Shown piece after piece: positions 15,601 to 23,294 of a stretch of 24,045 nucleotides of DNA. Every line of letters starts with the position of its first letter. The first letter of the stretch is position 1. This DNA comes from UBA1563 sp041667115 (GTDB lineage: Bacteria; Bacteroidota; Ignavibacteria; Ignavibacteriales; Ignavibacteriaceae): the NCBI GenBank assembly GCA_041667115.1, contig JBAYFO010000054.1, positions 1 through 24,045 of the forward strand, written 5' to 3'. The notes beneath the pieces are model-generated. The model made no database searches. It was not told the origin of the DNA and saw only the letters and a list, made by a program, of their open reading frames with translations. A program made the position numbers and the translations under genes.

Positions 15601-16212
15601 ACGATGAGCTAAAACCAATTCATCATCGATCATGGCTCTCATATCTTCAACAGTCAATTGTTCAATCTTCATTACTTCGTGCGAAGTTCTAAATCCATCG
15701 AAGAAGTGAAGGAAAGGAATACGTGATTCAAGTGTAGCTGCTTGAGCGATCAACGCAAAATCCATAACTTCTTGAACCGAGTTTGAGCAGATCATGGCAA
15801 AACCGGTTTGGCGTGTTGCCATAACGTCGCTATGATCGCCAAAAATTGAGAGCGCTTGTGCTGCAATCGATCTTGCAGTAACATGAAAAACCGTTGAAGT
15901 TAATTCACCGGCAATTTTGTACATGTTCGGGATCATTAGCAGCAAACCTTGAGACGCTGTAAAAGTTGTTGTTAATGCACCGGTTTGTAATGCGCCGTGG
16001 ACGGAACCGGAAGCGCCGCCTTCGCTCTGTAGTTCACTTACTAAAGGAATTGTCCCCCAAATGTTCTTCTTTTGCTCGGAAGCCCATTGATCGGACCATT
16101 CTCCCATCGGGGAAGAAGGGGTGATCGGGTAAATTGCACATACTTCATTTGTATGGTAAGCCACATATCCTGCGGCTTCATTTCCATCAATTGTTACTTT
16201 TTTTCTTTCCAT
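12616..16212 (-). CDS. nifJ: Pyruvate:ferredoxin (flavodoxin) oxidoreductase, single-chain
   Basis: 1198 residues from ATG 16212; a TTG four codons upstream is possible. All domains are fused in one chain, as in NifJ/PFOR. It has an N-terminal pyrimidine-binding domain (DGNEAAGYVAYHTNEVCAIY, PITPSSPMGEW), and a gamma domain follows (around 420-640). Two [4Fe-4S] ferredoxin motifs come next, CIQCNKCVIVCP (from C695) and CTGCGICIDVCP (from C752). The C-terminal TPP domain contains CSGCGETPY, a further cluster site, GDGWAYDIGYGG and DTEVYSNTGGQ. The enzyme oxidises pyruvate and CoA to acetyl-CoA and CO2, or runs in reverse for CO2 fixation, and reduces ferredoxin. It is oxygen-sensitive and typical of anaerobes. 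Length is the usual 1170-1200. A DHOD-like gene follows in the same transcript. Divergent from rpmE2. Confidence 0.97.
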   Translation of the reverse strand: MERKKVTIDGNEAAGYVAYHTNEVCAIYPITPSSPMGEWSDQWASEQKKNIWGTIPLVSELQSEGGASGSVHGALQTGALTTTFTASQGLLLMIPNMYKIAGELTSTVFHVTARSIAAQALSIFGDHSDVMATRQTGFAMICSNSVQEVMDFALIAQAATLESRIPFLHFFDGFRTSHEVMKIEQLTVEDMRAMIDDELVLAHRKRGLTPDAPVMRGTAQNPDVYFQGRETVNKFYEVCPYIVQKQMDKFAGIVGRQYHLFDYVGAPDAERIIILMGSGAEAVDETVQYLINKEEKVGVVKVRLYRPFSIEHFINALPKTTKSIAVLDRTKEPGSSGDPLYLDIVNAISEQFNDGVLPFAYPKIIGGRYGLSSKEFTPGMIKAIYDEMKKETPKRHFIIGINEDVMHTSLEYDAAFTVEASQTFKGKFYGLGADGTVGANKNSIKIIGEGTDNFAQGYFVYDSKKSGSTTTSHLRFGPKELKSTYLIDKANFIASHQQTFLEKMDLLKDAIPGATFLLNTQEPIDKVWDTLPEKIQRDLVDKKMKFFIIDAYKVANETGMGARINTIMQTCFFAISNIFPKEEAIALIKNSVKKTYGAKGEKIVEMNFNAIDQTLANLHEVKVPATVTSKIQFMPYVSGNVPEFVRDVTAVMIAGEGDSIPVSKMPVDGTYPTGTSKFEKRNIALEVPVWDADVCIQCNKCVIVCPHATIRAKIYDEALLANKPETFKAVKFKAKDFGDNLMYSLQVAVEDCTGCGICIDVCPAKNKKEVRLKAINMAEQLPLRETERANWDFFESLPLYDRKKLNPAQVKDSQFLEPLFEFSGACSGCGETPYVKLVSQLFGDRAVIANATGCSSIYGGNLPTTPWSKNADGRGPAWSNSLFEDNAEFGFGFRLAIDKHNEQAKEYLQKLSAEVGGELVEELMNAVQNDEVGIYDQRGRVETLKQKLNDYKATNPGSPKASEVEHLLSLADYLVKKSVWIMGGDGWAYDIGYGGLDHVLASGANVNILVLDTEVYSNTGGQASKSTPMAAVAKFAASGKKMGKKDLGLIAMSYGNVYVAKIAMGANDAQTVRAVLEAEAYEGPSLIIAYSHCIAHGINMGTAMKNQKAAVDSGHWPLFRYNPALSLEGKNPFKLESKAPKIPLKDYAYMETRYKMLTKSHPHEAEILMTHAQEVVKNRFHYYEQLAALKGDNEEVKE

Positions 16213-16514
16213 TTTTCTTACCAATATTATTAAGTTATAAGATATTTAATATTCAAGAGAATTGTCACCAAACTTAGCCAAAAATTATACCAAAATCATT
16301 TCATAGTTTTTCGGCTATTTACCTAAATATTTTTTCGATTTTGGCAATTATTGTTAGTGAAAAGAAAATCTTTTCTAAGATGTAAGAAAAATAGAAAAAA
16401 CTGTGGTCAATTAAAAAAGTGATTTTTCGGCCGTACTTATTTTTGAAATTCCCTTATTATTAATATATTTGGTCACGAATATGAAATAATTTAGTTAGTA
16501 AAGGTGTTTTTGAA
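16213..16514. promoter_or_regulatory. Divergent nifJ / rpmE2 intergenic region
   Basis: About 300 bases of AT-rich DNA with no gene. On the minus strand, upstream of nifJ, there is TATAAT (16284-16289) and a TAAGTTTG (16269-16276), either of which could be the -10/-7 element; neither has a clear upstream partner, so the nifJ promoter is uncertain. The plus-strand promoter for rpmE2 is listed separately. I saw no obvious riboswitch, small ORF with a ribosome site, or long inverted repeat. Confidence 0.4.
16442..16471 (+). promoter_or_regulatory. Bacteroidota-type promoter of rpmE2
   Basis: TTTG at 16442-16445, an 18-nt spacer, then TATATTTG at 16464-16471. This is a good match to the -33 TTTG / -7 TAnnTTTG consensus and carries the same TATATTTG octamer as the promoter at 5115. 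It predicts a start near 16478 and a leader of about 37 nt. Confidence 0.6.
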
Positions 16515-16766
16515 ATGAAAAACGGAATTCATCCAAGTTACAGACCAGTGGTCTTTAAAGATTTTTCTTGCGATTTTGCAATTTTAACACGGTCAACGAT
16601 AAAAAGCAGTGAAACCATTCAATGGGAAGACGGAAAATCTTATCCGTTAGTTCGTTTGGAAATTTCCAGCGGGTCACATCCTTTCTTTACCGGAAAACAA
16701 AAATTACTTGATACTGCAGGAAGAGTTGAGAAATTCAACAAAAAATATGCAAAGGCAAAAAGCTAG
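16515..16766 (+). CDS. rpmE2: 50S ribosomal protein L31, type B (zinc-independent)
   Basis: 83 residues: MKNGIHPSYRPVVFKDFSCD, then TIKSSETIQWEDGKSYPLVR and the conserved SSGSHPFFTGKQKLLDTAGR. It lacks the CxxC zinc ribbon of type-A L31 and is longer, so it is the zinc-free form. A structural protein of the large ribosomal subunit at the intersubunit bridge. In some bacteria this form replaces the zinc-binding one under zinc starvation. Whether a type-A copy exists elsewhere is not visible here, and I saw no convincing Zur box upstream. AAAGGTG lies upstream of the ATG. The gene has its own promoter and terminator. Confidence 0.96.
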   Translation: MKNGIHPSYRPVVFKDFSCDFAILTRSTIKSSETIQWEDGKSYPLVRLEISSGSHPFFTGKQKLLDTAGRVEKFNKKYAKAKS

Positions 16767-16790
16767 TTTAAGCTTTTTGGGTTAGTTATT

Positions 16791-16826
16791 AAAAGCTATT
16801 CACTCTTGTGTAATAGCTTTTTTTGT
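16791..16826 (+). terminator. Rho-independent terminator after rpmE2
   Basis: AAAAGCTATT (16791-16800) pairs with AATAGCTTTT (16812-16821); the loop can close further with CAC/GTG. It is followed by TTTTGTTTTT. It lies 25 nt past the rpmE2 stop. Confidence 0.85.
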
Positions 16827-16884
16827 TTTTAGCTGAAAGTTTTAATTTGGGGAGTGTCTATTTATTTGAAGAGGAAAGAGCGCT

Positions 16885-18150
16885 ATGGAAATCTGCATTT
16901 TTGAAGATTTATATTTTGACCGGCTTGAGCCGCTCACGTTTTCTCGTCCAACGTATGATTTGGTCTGTGGTATCTCATCTCTAAAAGAAAAAATCATCCG
17001 CCATTATCCCGGAATAAAAGTTTCTCTTCATACTCGTCCCTATCTGGAATCATTTCTCATTTCGAAATATCCCGAGTTGAGTGTTAATAAAATTGAGGAT
17101 GATGATTGCCTCTTTATCAACGGAAGAATCCTGGCTCCGGAGAATATTTCGGAACTACTTCCTCTAAAAGATAAAACAGATAAAGTTTTTGTAAGTGAGG
17201 ACGATACCTTGATAGCCGCGCGCATCTCCGGCAAAAAGTTAAATGAAGTAAAAAAAAACATCCATGACTTACTTACGATTTCAAATTTTGATGGCGTTAG
17301 CATTGAAAAAATTGATATTCCCTGTGTCAATTATGTTTGGGATTTGATAAACAATAATCACAAAGAAATGTTAACAGATTTTTCTTTTTACACGAAATCT
17401 AAAAAAGGGGAAATGCACCGCGGTAAAATTTATGACGGTGCTCATTTGGTTGGGAAAGAAAATATTTTTATTGCCGAAGGGGTAGAAATAAAACCGGGCG
17501 CTGTATTGGACGCTTCTCTCGGTCCGATCTATCTTGATGAAAATGCAGTTGTTTTTCCGAACGCAGTAATTGAAGGTCCCGTGTATGTGGGAAAAGGAAG
17601 CCATGTAAAAAGTTGCGCCCGTATTTATGAAAACGTGAGTATCGGGAAAATTTGTAAAGTTGGTGGTGAAGTTGAAAACTCTATTATTTTGCCTTTCACT
17701 AATAAACAGCATTCGGGATTTTTAGGGCATGCATATTTAGGAAGCTGGGTAAACATCGGAGCGGATACCAACTGTAGTGACTTGAAAAATAATTACGGAA
17801 GTGTTAAAATGTATGTCAATGGAGAAGTTGTTGATTCCGGTTCACAATTTCTCGGAGTTATTATGGGAGATCAATCAAAGATCGCCATCAATACTATGTT
17901 CAATACCGGTACTGTTGTTGGCTTTGGGTGCAATGTTTTTGGAGCCGGATTTCCGCCGAAATATTTACCTTCGTTTTCTTGGGGCGGAAGCGATGCTATT
18001 ACAACTTATGACATTGAGCGTAGTATTGAAACAGCCAAACGGGTGATGGCAAGAAGAAACAAAGTTATGAACGAGGTTGAAGAAAAATTATTTAGAAAAA
18101 TTTTCGACCTTACACAAAAAGAAAGAAGAAAAAGAGGATATCCTTATTAA
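16885..18150 (+). CDS. GlmU-like sugar-nucleotidyltransferase family protein
   Basis: 421 residues, ATG preceded by GAAGAGGAAAG. N-terminal 200 residues match the GlmU-like N-terminal domain (NTP_transf_4 type): FEDLYFDRLEPLTFSRPTYD, then VCGISSLKEKI and CLFINGRILAP. The usual pyrophosphorylase signature GxGTRM is absent, as is normal for this family. From about residue 185 the protein is a left-handed beta-helix of hexapeptide repeats (VEIKPGAVLDASLGPIYLDE, IEGPVYVGKGSHVKSCARI, VSIGKICKVGGEVENS), as in GlmU's acyltransferase half. It resembles Bacteroidota proteins annotated as putative glucose-1-phosphate thymidylyltransferases, but the real activity is unproven. It is the first gene of a seven-gene plus-strand run, and its end overlaps the rsmB frame by up to 74 bp. 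Confidence 0.85.
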   Translation: MEICIFEDLYFDRLEPLTFSRPTYDLVCGISSLKEKIIRHYPGIKVSLHTRPYLESFLISKYPELSVNKIEDDDCLFINGRILAPENISELLPLKDKTDKVFVSEDDTLIAARISGKKLNEVKKNIHDLLTISNFDGVSIEKIDIPCVNYVWDLINNNHKEMLTDFSFYTKSKKGEMHRGKIYDGAHLVGKENIFIAEGVEIKPGAVLDASLGPIYLDENAVVFPNAVIEGPVYVGKGSHVKSCARIYENVSIGKICKVGGEVENSIILPFTNKQHSGFLGHAYLGSWVNIGADTNCSDLKNNYGSVKMYVNGEVVDSGSQFLGVIMGDQSKIAINTMFNTGTVVGFGCNVFGAGFPPKYLPSFSWGGSDAITTYDIERSIETAKRVMARRNKVMNEVEEKLFRKIFDLTQKERRKRGYPY

Positions 18151-19525
18151 CGGTGAAATTGTAAAATTAGAAGAACATCTTGTAAAAGATATTTATTCGG
18201 GTGTACGCGGCAATGCAGTTAAAATCTTAAACCGTGTCGAACGGACTGATGCATATTTAGATAAACAGCTCGATAAAGAATTACGCAATACAGATTTATC
18301 AGGACAGGACAAAGCCCTGCTTTATGAAATTGTTCACGGCGTTATCCGCTGGATGGGTAGATTAGATTGGATCCTTAGCGGATTTTATAAAGGGCAATTT
18401 TCTAAAGCTATCCCGATATTAAAAAATGCTTTGCGGGTCGCGTTATATCAAATTATGTTTCTTGATAAAATACCTGAATACGCAGCGGTAAACGAAGCGG
18501 TTGAGTTCGTAAAAAAATTGCAAGGACAAAAACCTGCCGACATTACAAATGCAATTTTGCGAAATATCTTAAAAAGCAAAGGCAGTTTGCGCTATCCTGA
18601 TCCTCAACAGGATGAAATCGGATATTTATCAACATTTTATTCGCATCCTACATGGATTATTAAAAGATGGCTCCCAAGATTTGGAAGAGAAGCCACCGAA
18701 GCGCTTCTTGCGGCAAACAACGAAAGACCGGTCTTAACGTTGCGAGTGAATACAAAAAAAGTTTCGCTGCACGATTTTGAAAATCTTTTGTGTGCCGTCA
18801 ACTTAAAATTTGTAAAAGGAAGATATTATCCTGAATTTTTAAAATTGACAAACCTATCAAATATTACACAATGGCAGTATTTTACGGAAGGATATTTCAA
18901 TATTCAAGATGAAAGCGCAAGTTTGGCTTGCCGCCTGCTAAATGTAAAACCCGGCATGCGTGTACTTGATCTATGCGCCGCTCCCGGCGGAAAATCTGCT
19001 TATCTGGCAAACTTAATGGAAGATAACGGAGAAATACTCGCTCTTGATAAATTTGACGCACGACTAACGATGGTAGAAAAAAGTCTGCAACGTTTAGCAA
19101 TTACATCGGTAAAAACTTTTGCCGTTGATGCGCTTGAATATCATACCGAAAATCTTTTTGACGCGGTGTTGGCAGATGTTCCATGTTCCGGAATGGGAAC
19201 GCTCTGTAAAAAACCTGACATAAAATGGAAAAAAGATTTACTCGATATTAGAAAATTGGCGGAGACACAATATAAATTATTAAAAAAAGCTTCGACATTA
19301 ATTAAAATTGGTGGAGCCATTGTCTACAGCACATGCACCATCGAACCGGAAGAAAATTACGAAGTTGTGAAAAAATTTCTTGATGAAAATCCTAATTTTA
19401 GTTTAGATAATGCGCAGCAATATGTCCCGTCCGATGTTCTTGATGAATTGGGATGTGTCCAAACTTATCCCCATATTCATAAGATGGACGGAGCGTTTGC
19501 CGCGAGAATAATTCGAAATGCATAA
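18077..19525 (+). CDS. rsmB: 16S rRNA (cytosine-C5-967) methyltransferase RsmB
   Basis: Frame open from just after the TGA at 18068; the only conventional start is TTG 18077, giving 482 residues and a 74-bp overlap with the upstream gene. The N-terminal NusB-like RNA-binding domain (GVRGNAVKILNRVERTDAYL, then LLYEIVHGVIRW) is followed by a Rossmann SAM-methyltransferase domain: VLDLCAAPGGKSAYLANLM binds SAM, DVPCSG carries motif IV Cys (C370), and STCTIEPEEN the motif VI Cys (C420, the nucleophile in this family). It methylates C967 of 16S rRNA. Since conserved sequence begins only near residue 42, the true start could be later, for example ATT 18146, 8 nt after a GAGG. Confidence 0.93.
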   Translation: MKKNYLEKFSTLHKKKEEKEDILINGEIVKLEEHLVKDIYSGVRGNAVKILNRVERTDAYLDKQLDKELRNTDLSGQDKALLYEIVHGVIRWMGRLDWILSGFYKGQFSKAIPILKNALRVALYQIMFLDKIPEYAAVNEAVEFVKKLQGQKPADITNAILRNILKSKGSLRYPDPQQDEIGYLSTFYSHPTWIIKRWLPRFGREATEALLAANNERPVLTLRVNTKKVSLHDFENLLCAVNLKFVKGRYYPEFLKLTNLSNITQWQYFTEGYFNIQDESASLACRLLNVKPGMRVLDLCAAPGGKSAYLANLMEDNGEILALDKFDARLTMVEKSLQRLAITSVKTFAVDALEYHTENLFDAVLADVPCSGMGTLCKKPDIKWKKDLLDIRKLAETQYKLLKKASTLIKIGGAIVYSTCTIEPEENYEVVKKFLDENPNFSLDNAQQYVPSDVLDELGCVQTYPHIHKMDGAFAARIIRNA

Positions 19526-19543
19526 AGATTTTAGGTGTTTATA

Positions 19544-20380
19544 ATGAATCAAATGTTTCAACAATTAGCTGAAGAATTAGTAAAAGCCCGTGAAGACCTG
19601 CGGTTAACACCCGAGCAAGTCGCCATAAAAATTAAAATGGATTTGAAATTTCTTCTTAAAATGGAAGGTGGAGATTTTTCTTTCCTTCCGGATATCTATT
19701 TAAAAGCATTTCTCCGTGAATATGCAAAGTGTGTCGGGTTACCCGAACAAACCATGTTGCAAAAATACAAATTTGCAAAAGAAGGAAAACCACTTGAAAA
19801 ACCAGTAGAAGAAAAAGTGCCGGTAATTGAAGTTCCACCAGTTTTAACTTCACCCAGATTAATCACCGACGACCAGCTTCAACAACCCTATTCACCTGTA
19901 AAAAAGTTTTCTTTTACTTCAAAGCAACTTATAAGTATCGGAGCTGCTGTTCTTGTTGTTTTCTCCGCTTTAATCTATTGGTTTGTAATAAAGCAGAGTG
20001 CCGATACGATTGTAACGGAGCGGCCGTACGAAGAATCTATCCAGGAAAATAAAGCAAGATTTGAAGAAGATGCCGTCCCGGCTGATTCTTCGACAATTGT
20101 TCCTTCTACAGATAGTCTGCGTTTGTCGATCTCGTCAAAAGATTCTTCATGGCTAAGAGTAGTATTCGACAACGGCTCAGCGAAAGAATATTTTTTATAT
20201 CCCAATACAGCAATAGAAATAAAGGCTGCGGCAAAATTTTCGATGACGATCGGCAATCCGGGAGCGGTTAAGTTAATCTTAAATAACCAACCTCTGGAAT
20301 TCAAACCGACTTCCGTCAGACGGGCAATAGTTGAGATTACAAAAGAGGGAGTTACGCGTCTTGATCAATCTCAGCCGTAA
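19544..20380 (+). CDS. RodZ-like protein: cytoplasmic HTH domain, one transmembrane helix, DUF4115-like tail
   Basis: 278 residues from ATG 19544 (AGGTG 6 nt upstream); a GTG three codons earlier is less likely. Residues 1-75 are a RodZ-type helix-turn-helix (LVKAREDLRLTPEQVAIKIK, then FLPDIYLKAFLREYAKCVGL). A Pro/Lys-rich linker is followed by one transmembrane helix at about 129-151 (LISIGAAVLVVFSALIYWFV). The periplasmic part ends in a beta domain (LRLSISSKDSSWLRVVFDNG, AAKFSMTIGNPGAVKLILNN) like the DUF4115 region of RodZ. RodZ links MreB filaments to the elongasome and cell shape. Whether this copy does so is inferred, since similar proteins in Bacteroidota are poorly studied. It lies between rsmB and ligA with short gaps (18 and 9 nt). 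Confidence 0.85.
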   Translation: MNQMFQQLAEELVKAREDLRLTPEQVAIKIKMDLKFLLKMEGGDFSFLPDIYLKAFLREYAKCVGLPEQTMLQKYKFAKEGKPLEKPVEEKVPVIEVPPVLTSPRLITDDQLQQPYSPVKKFSFTSKQLISIGAAVLVVFSALIYWFVIKQSADTIVTERPYEESIQENKARFEEDAVPADSSTIVPSTDSLRLSISSKDSSWLRVVFDNGSAKEYFLYPNTAIEIKAAAKFSMTIGNPGAVKLILNNQPLEFKPTSVRRAIVEITKEGVTRLDQSQP

Positions 20381-20389
20381 CAACACGCG

Positions 20390-22417
20390 ATGAAGAGTAT
20401 CGAAGAACATTTGCATGAACTGCGGGAAAAGATACACCTTTATGATCATCATTATTACGTCCTTTCCGACCCGTTAATTGATGATTACGAATATGATCTG
20501 CTGCTGAAAGAATTAGAAAAATTAGAATCGGACAACCCTCAGTTTATTACACCCGACTCCCCCACCCAGCGTGTTGGAAAAGATTTAACAAAAGAATTTA
20601 ATCCGGTAACACATCAATTTCCCATGCTGAGTTTGGCAAATACATATAACGAAAGTGAAGTACTCGATTTTGACAGACGGGTAAGAGAAATGCTCGGAGA
20701 AAATGAAAAAGTTGAATATGTTGTTGAATATAAAATTGACGGCGCTTCCGTTAGTCTAAATTATGTTGAAGGTAAATTGAAATCTGCTGCAACGCGCGGA
20801 GACGGAACTACCGGAGAAGAAATCACACAAAATGTTAAAACCATAAAATCTGTTCCTCTGAAATTAAAGAATTATCCTCACCCAAAATATTCTTTAAATG
20901 ATATTGAGGTACGCGGGGAAATTTTTATGGACATGAGGGATTTTAGGCTCTTAAATAAAGAGCGGGAAGAGCGCGGTGAAAAGCTATTTGCCAATCCGAG
21001 AAATTCTTCAGCCGGAACTTTAAAGCTTCAAGATTCTAGAATCGTTGCAAAACGACCACTTAAAATTTTCACTTATTACTTATTAAGCAAACAGACTGAA
21101 TTAAAAGAACAAAGCGAAAATTTAATTCTGCTCGGCGAAATTGGATTCAGAATTAACAAGGATTTCCGGGTTTGTACATCAATTGAAGAAGTTCTGCAAG
21201 TGTGCCGCCAATTCGAGGAACAGCGTGATTCACTTCCTTTTGAAATTGACGGAGCCGTTATAAAAGTAAACTCCATCAGGCAGCAAACTATTTTAGGAAG
21301 CATAGCAAAATCTCCGCGTTGGGCGGTAGCTTTCAAATTTAAGGCGAAGCAAGCCACAACGCTGTTAAAAGCGATCACCTGGCAAGTTGGAAGAACAGGT
21401 ACGGTTACCCCTGTTGCCGAACTTGAGCCGGTCTTTCTTGCAGGTTCAACAATTAGCAGAGCAACACTTCATAATTTGGATGAGATTCGCCGCAAAGATA
21501 TTCGTGTAAATGATTTGGTTGTTCTCGAAAAGGGAGGAGATGTAATTCCAAAAATTGTCTCTGTCCTTTTAGCTGAAAGAAAAAATAATTCACAGCCGAC
21601 CGAACCACCTAAGAATTGTCCGGTTTGTAATGCGCTGTTATTTCAACCGGAGGATGAGGTTGCGTTGTATTGCCAAAACCTCGAATGTCCTGCACAAGTA
21701 AAAGGAAAAATTGAACATTTTGCATCCCGAACGGCTATGGATATTGAAGGTCTTGGGGAAGCCTTAGTTGATTTATTTGTTGAAAAGAACTTCTTGAAGA
21801 ACATTGCGGATATTTATGATTTAAAAAATCATCGTGAAGACTTAATACAAATAGATCGGCTTGGAGAAAAGAGCATTGATAATCTTCTTGCTTCAATTGA
21901 AAAAAGCAAGCAGCAACCCTTTGCGAAAATTCTTTTTGCACTTGGCATTCGTTATGTGGGTGCCGGAGTTGCAAAGAAATTAGCGGACAATTTTCTCTCT
22001 TTGGATAATTTGCGAAGAGCAACAAAAGACGAACTGACAAGTGTCTTTGAGATTGGCGAAAGCATTGCCGAAAGCATTTTATCGTTTTTTAAAGATGAGA
22101 AAAATCTACATGTTATTGAGAGACTTCAACAACAGGATCTTGTTTTTTCGACCGAAAAAAAAATAATTAACGAAAATGTTTTTACCGATAAATCGTTTGT
22201 GCTCACCGGATCGTTAGAAAATTTCAGTCGTGAAGAAGCCAGTGGAAAAATCATTACCTTTGGAGGTAAGATTGTCTCAAGTGTCAGTAAAAAAACGGAT
22301 TTTGTTTTAGCCGGCGAAGCCGCCGGGTCAAAACTGGATAAAGCGAAAGCGCTTGGTATAAAAATTCTTTCTGAAAATGATTTCCTTGAAATGTTAAGAA
22401 GCGCATCACAAACATGA
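20390..22417 (+). CDS. ligA: NAD+-dependent DNA ligase LigA
   Basis: 675 residues, full length. NAD-dependent ligases seal nicks in DNA during replication and repair using NAD+ as adenylate donor. Visible in order: the Ia domain YYVLSDPLIDDYEYD, the adenylation motif VEYKIDGAS with the nucleophile K115, TRGDGTTGEEIT, FANPRNSSAGTLK, the OB fold with WQVGRTGTVTPVAEL, the zinc finger with four Cys (C410, C413, C428, C433), the helix-hairpin-helix region RLGEKSIDNL and LGIRYVGAG, and a C-terminal BRCT domain (about 600-675, KSFVLTGSLENFSREEA). The finger's last two Cys lie 5 residues apart, one fewer than I recall for E. coli. It ends in an ATGA overlap with the following gene. Confidence 0.97.
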   Translation: MKSIEEHLHELREKIHLYDHHYYVLSDPLIDDYEYDLLLKELEKLESDNPQFITPDSPTQRVGKDLTKEFNPVTHQFPMLSLANTYNESEVLDFDRRVREMLGENEKVEYVVEYKIDGASVSLNYVEGKLKSAATRGDGTTGEEITQNVKTIKSVPLKLKNYPHPKYSLNDIEVRGEIFMDMRDFRLLNKEREERGEKLFANPRNSSAGTLKLQDSRIVAKRPLKIFTYYLLSKQTELKEQSENLILLGEIGFRINKDFRVCTSIEEVLQVCRQFEEQRDSLPFEIDGAVIKVNSIRQQTILGSIAKSPRWAVAFKFKAKQATTLLKAITWQVGRTGTVTPVAELEPVFLAGSTISRATLHNLDEIRRKDIRVNDLVVLEKGGDVIPKIVSVLLAERKNNSQPTEPPKNCPVCNALLFQPEDEVALYCQNLECPAQVKGKIEHFASRTAMDIEGLGEALVDLFVEKNFLKNIADIYDLKNHREDLIQIDRLGEKSIDNLLASIEKSKQQPFAKILFALGIRYVGAGVAKKLADNFLSLDNLRRATKDELTSVFEIGESIAESILSFFKDEKNLHVIERLQQQDLVFSTEKKIINENVFTDKSFVLTGSLENFSREEASGKIITFGGKIVSSVSKKTDFVLAGEAAGSKLDKAKALGIKILSENDFLEMLRSASQT

Positions 22418-22935
22418 AAAACATTCTTCCAAACATTTATTTTGCCCTTGCAATAAAGCACCGGAAAGACCTTGTACAAAAATATAACGGGATTCTTTCT
22501 CATGCAAAAAATTATGTTTTACTCATGCCTGAAGATTCAACCGATTTTCAAAATGCGTTAACTGTTGCCGAGTTTCTAAGTTCTAAAAATTTCCATGTAT
22601 CGCTCGTTGCTAATAATTTAGCCATGCATTTAATCAAAAATAAAAGTCCGTACCGGCTTGAAGAATATTACCCAACCGACAAAAACAGGCTTGGATTTCC
22701 GAAGATAAAACTTTTACGACGATTGAAAATTAATTCATACGATGCGTTAATTTCGATGGAGAGAGAATCTTCTTTTTTTCACAACGTTTGTGCCGATCAA
22801 CTCCCGGCTGAAGTAAAAATTGGTTTGGCAGGGTCAGGGAACGGTAAAATTTATTGTGTACAACTTTCAATTAATACTTTGGATTCAGTTGATTTTTATA
22901 AAAATTTCTTAAATTGCTTACAACTATTATTTTAA
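22414..22935 (+). CDS. Unknown 173-residue protein (DUF6913-like?)
   Basis: Starts 4 nt inside the ligA stop (ATGA), which suggests translational coupling. No family is secure. The order FQNALTVAEFLSSKNFHVSL, LGFPKIKLLRRLKINSYDAL and VKIGLAGSGN looks like half of a Rossmann-type glycosyltransferase fold, and resembles short Bacteroidota proteins (DUF6913-like) that also sit between housekeeping genes. I see no catalytic signature, signal peptide or transmembrane helix. It is likely cytoplasmic. Confidence 0.7.
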   Translation: MKNILPNIYFALAIKHRKDLVQKYNGILSHAKNYVLLMPEDSTDFQNALTVAEFLSSKNFHVSLVANNLAMHLIKNKSPYRLEEYYPTDKNRLGFPKIKLLRRLKINSYDALISMERESSFFHNVCADQLPAEVKIGLAGSGNGKIYCVQLSINTLDSVDFYKNFLNCLQLLF

Positions 22936-22938
22936 ATT

Positions 22939-23286
22939 ATGAATTTTGAAGTAAAACATTTAGACGACATTTCCATTTTTCAGCTAAAAGAAAAAAAGCT
23001 GGATGCCAATATTTCAGGATTAGTCAAAGCCGAAGTTACTCTTTTGATTAAAGGAGAGGGCGAAACCAATCTTATTATTGACCTTAACGAGGTAGAGTCA
23101 TGTGATAGTTCCGGTTTAAGCGCATTACTTGTTGCCAATCGGTTGACAAATACCATAGGTGGAAAATTAGCGATAATAACTACTTCTGAAAAAATTCTTT
23201 CTCTCATCAGAATTACGCAACTTCACCGCGTCCTATTTATTTGTGACGATGTTGAAGCCGCCATTCAAGAATTCAATAACCCATAA
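22939..23286 (+). CDS. STAS-domain anti-sigma-factor antagonist
   Basis: 115 residues, 3 nt after the preceding stop. A single STAS domain: ANISGLVKAEVTLLIKGEGE, then IIDLNEVESCDSSGLSALLV and LAIITTSEKILSLIRI. The DSSGL motif holds the serine (S57 or S58) that in SpoIIAA-type proteins is phosphorylated by a partner kinase to switch binding to an anti-sigma factor. No cognate kinase/anti-sigma gene lies in the window. It could also be a stand-alone regulator of another partner. Confidence 0.92.
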   Translation: MNFEVKHLDDISIFQLKEKKLDANISGLVKAEVTLLIKGEGETNLIIDLNEVESCDSSGLSALLVANRLTNTIGGKLAIITTSEKILSLIRITQLHRVLFICDDVEAAIQEFNNP

Positions 23287-23294
23287 GTTTTTTC

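Noticed and set aside
13335..15692. Several plus-strand open frames within nifJ
   Set aside because: All are antisense to the conserved NifJ domains and show no protein features.
16213..16514. Zur box or riboswitch upstream of rpmE2
   Set aside because: I found no convincing palindrome or structured leader; the predicted leader is only about 37 nt.
22414..22935. Glycosyltransferase family 9 (heptosyltransferase)
   Set aside because: Only a vague fold resemblance; it is half the usual length and lacks catalytic motifs.
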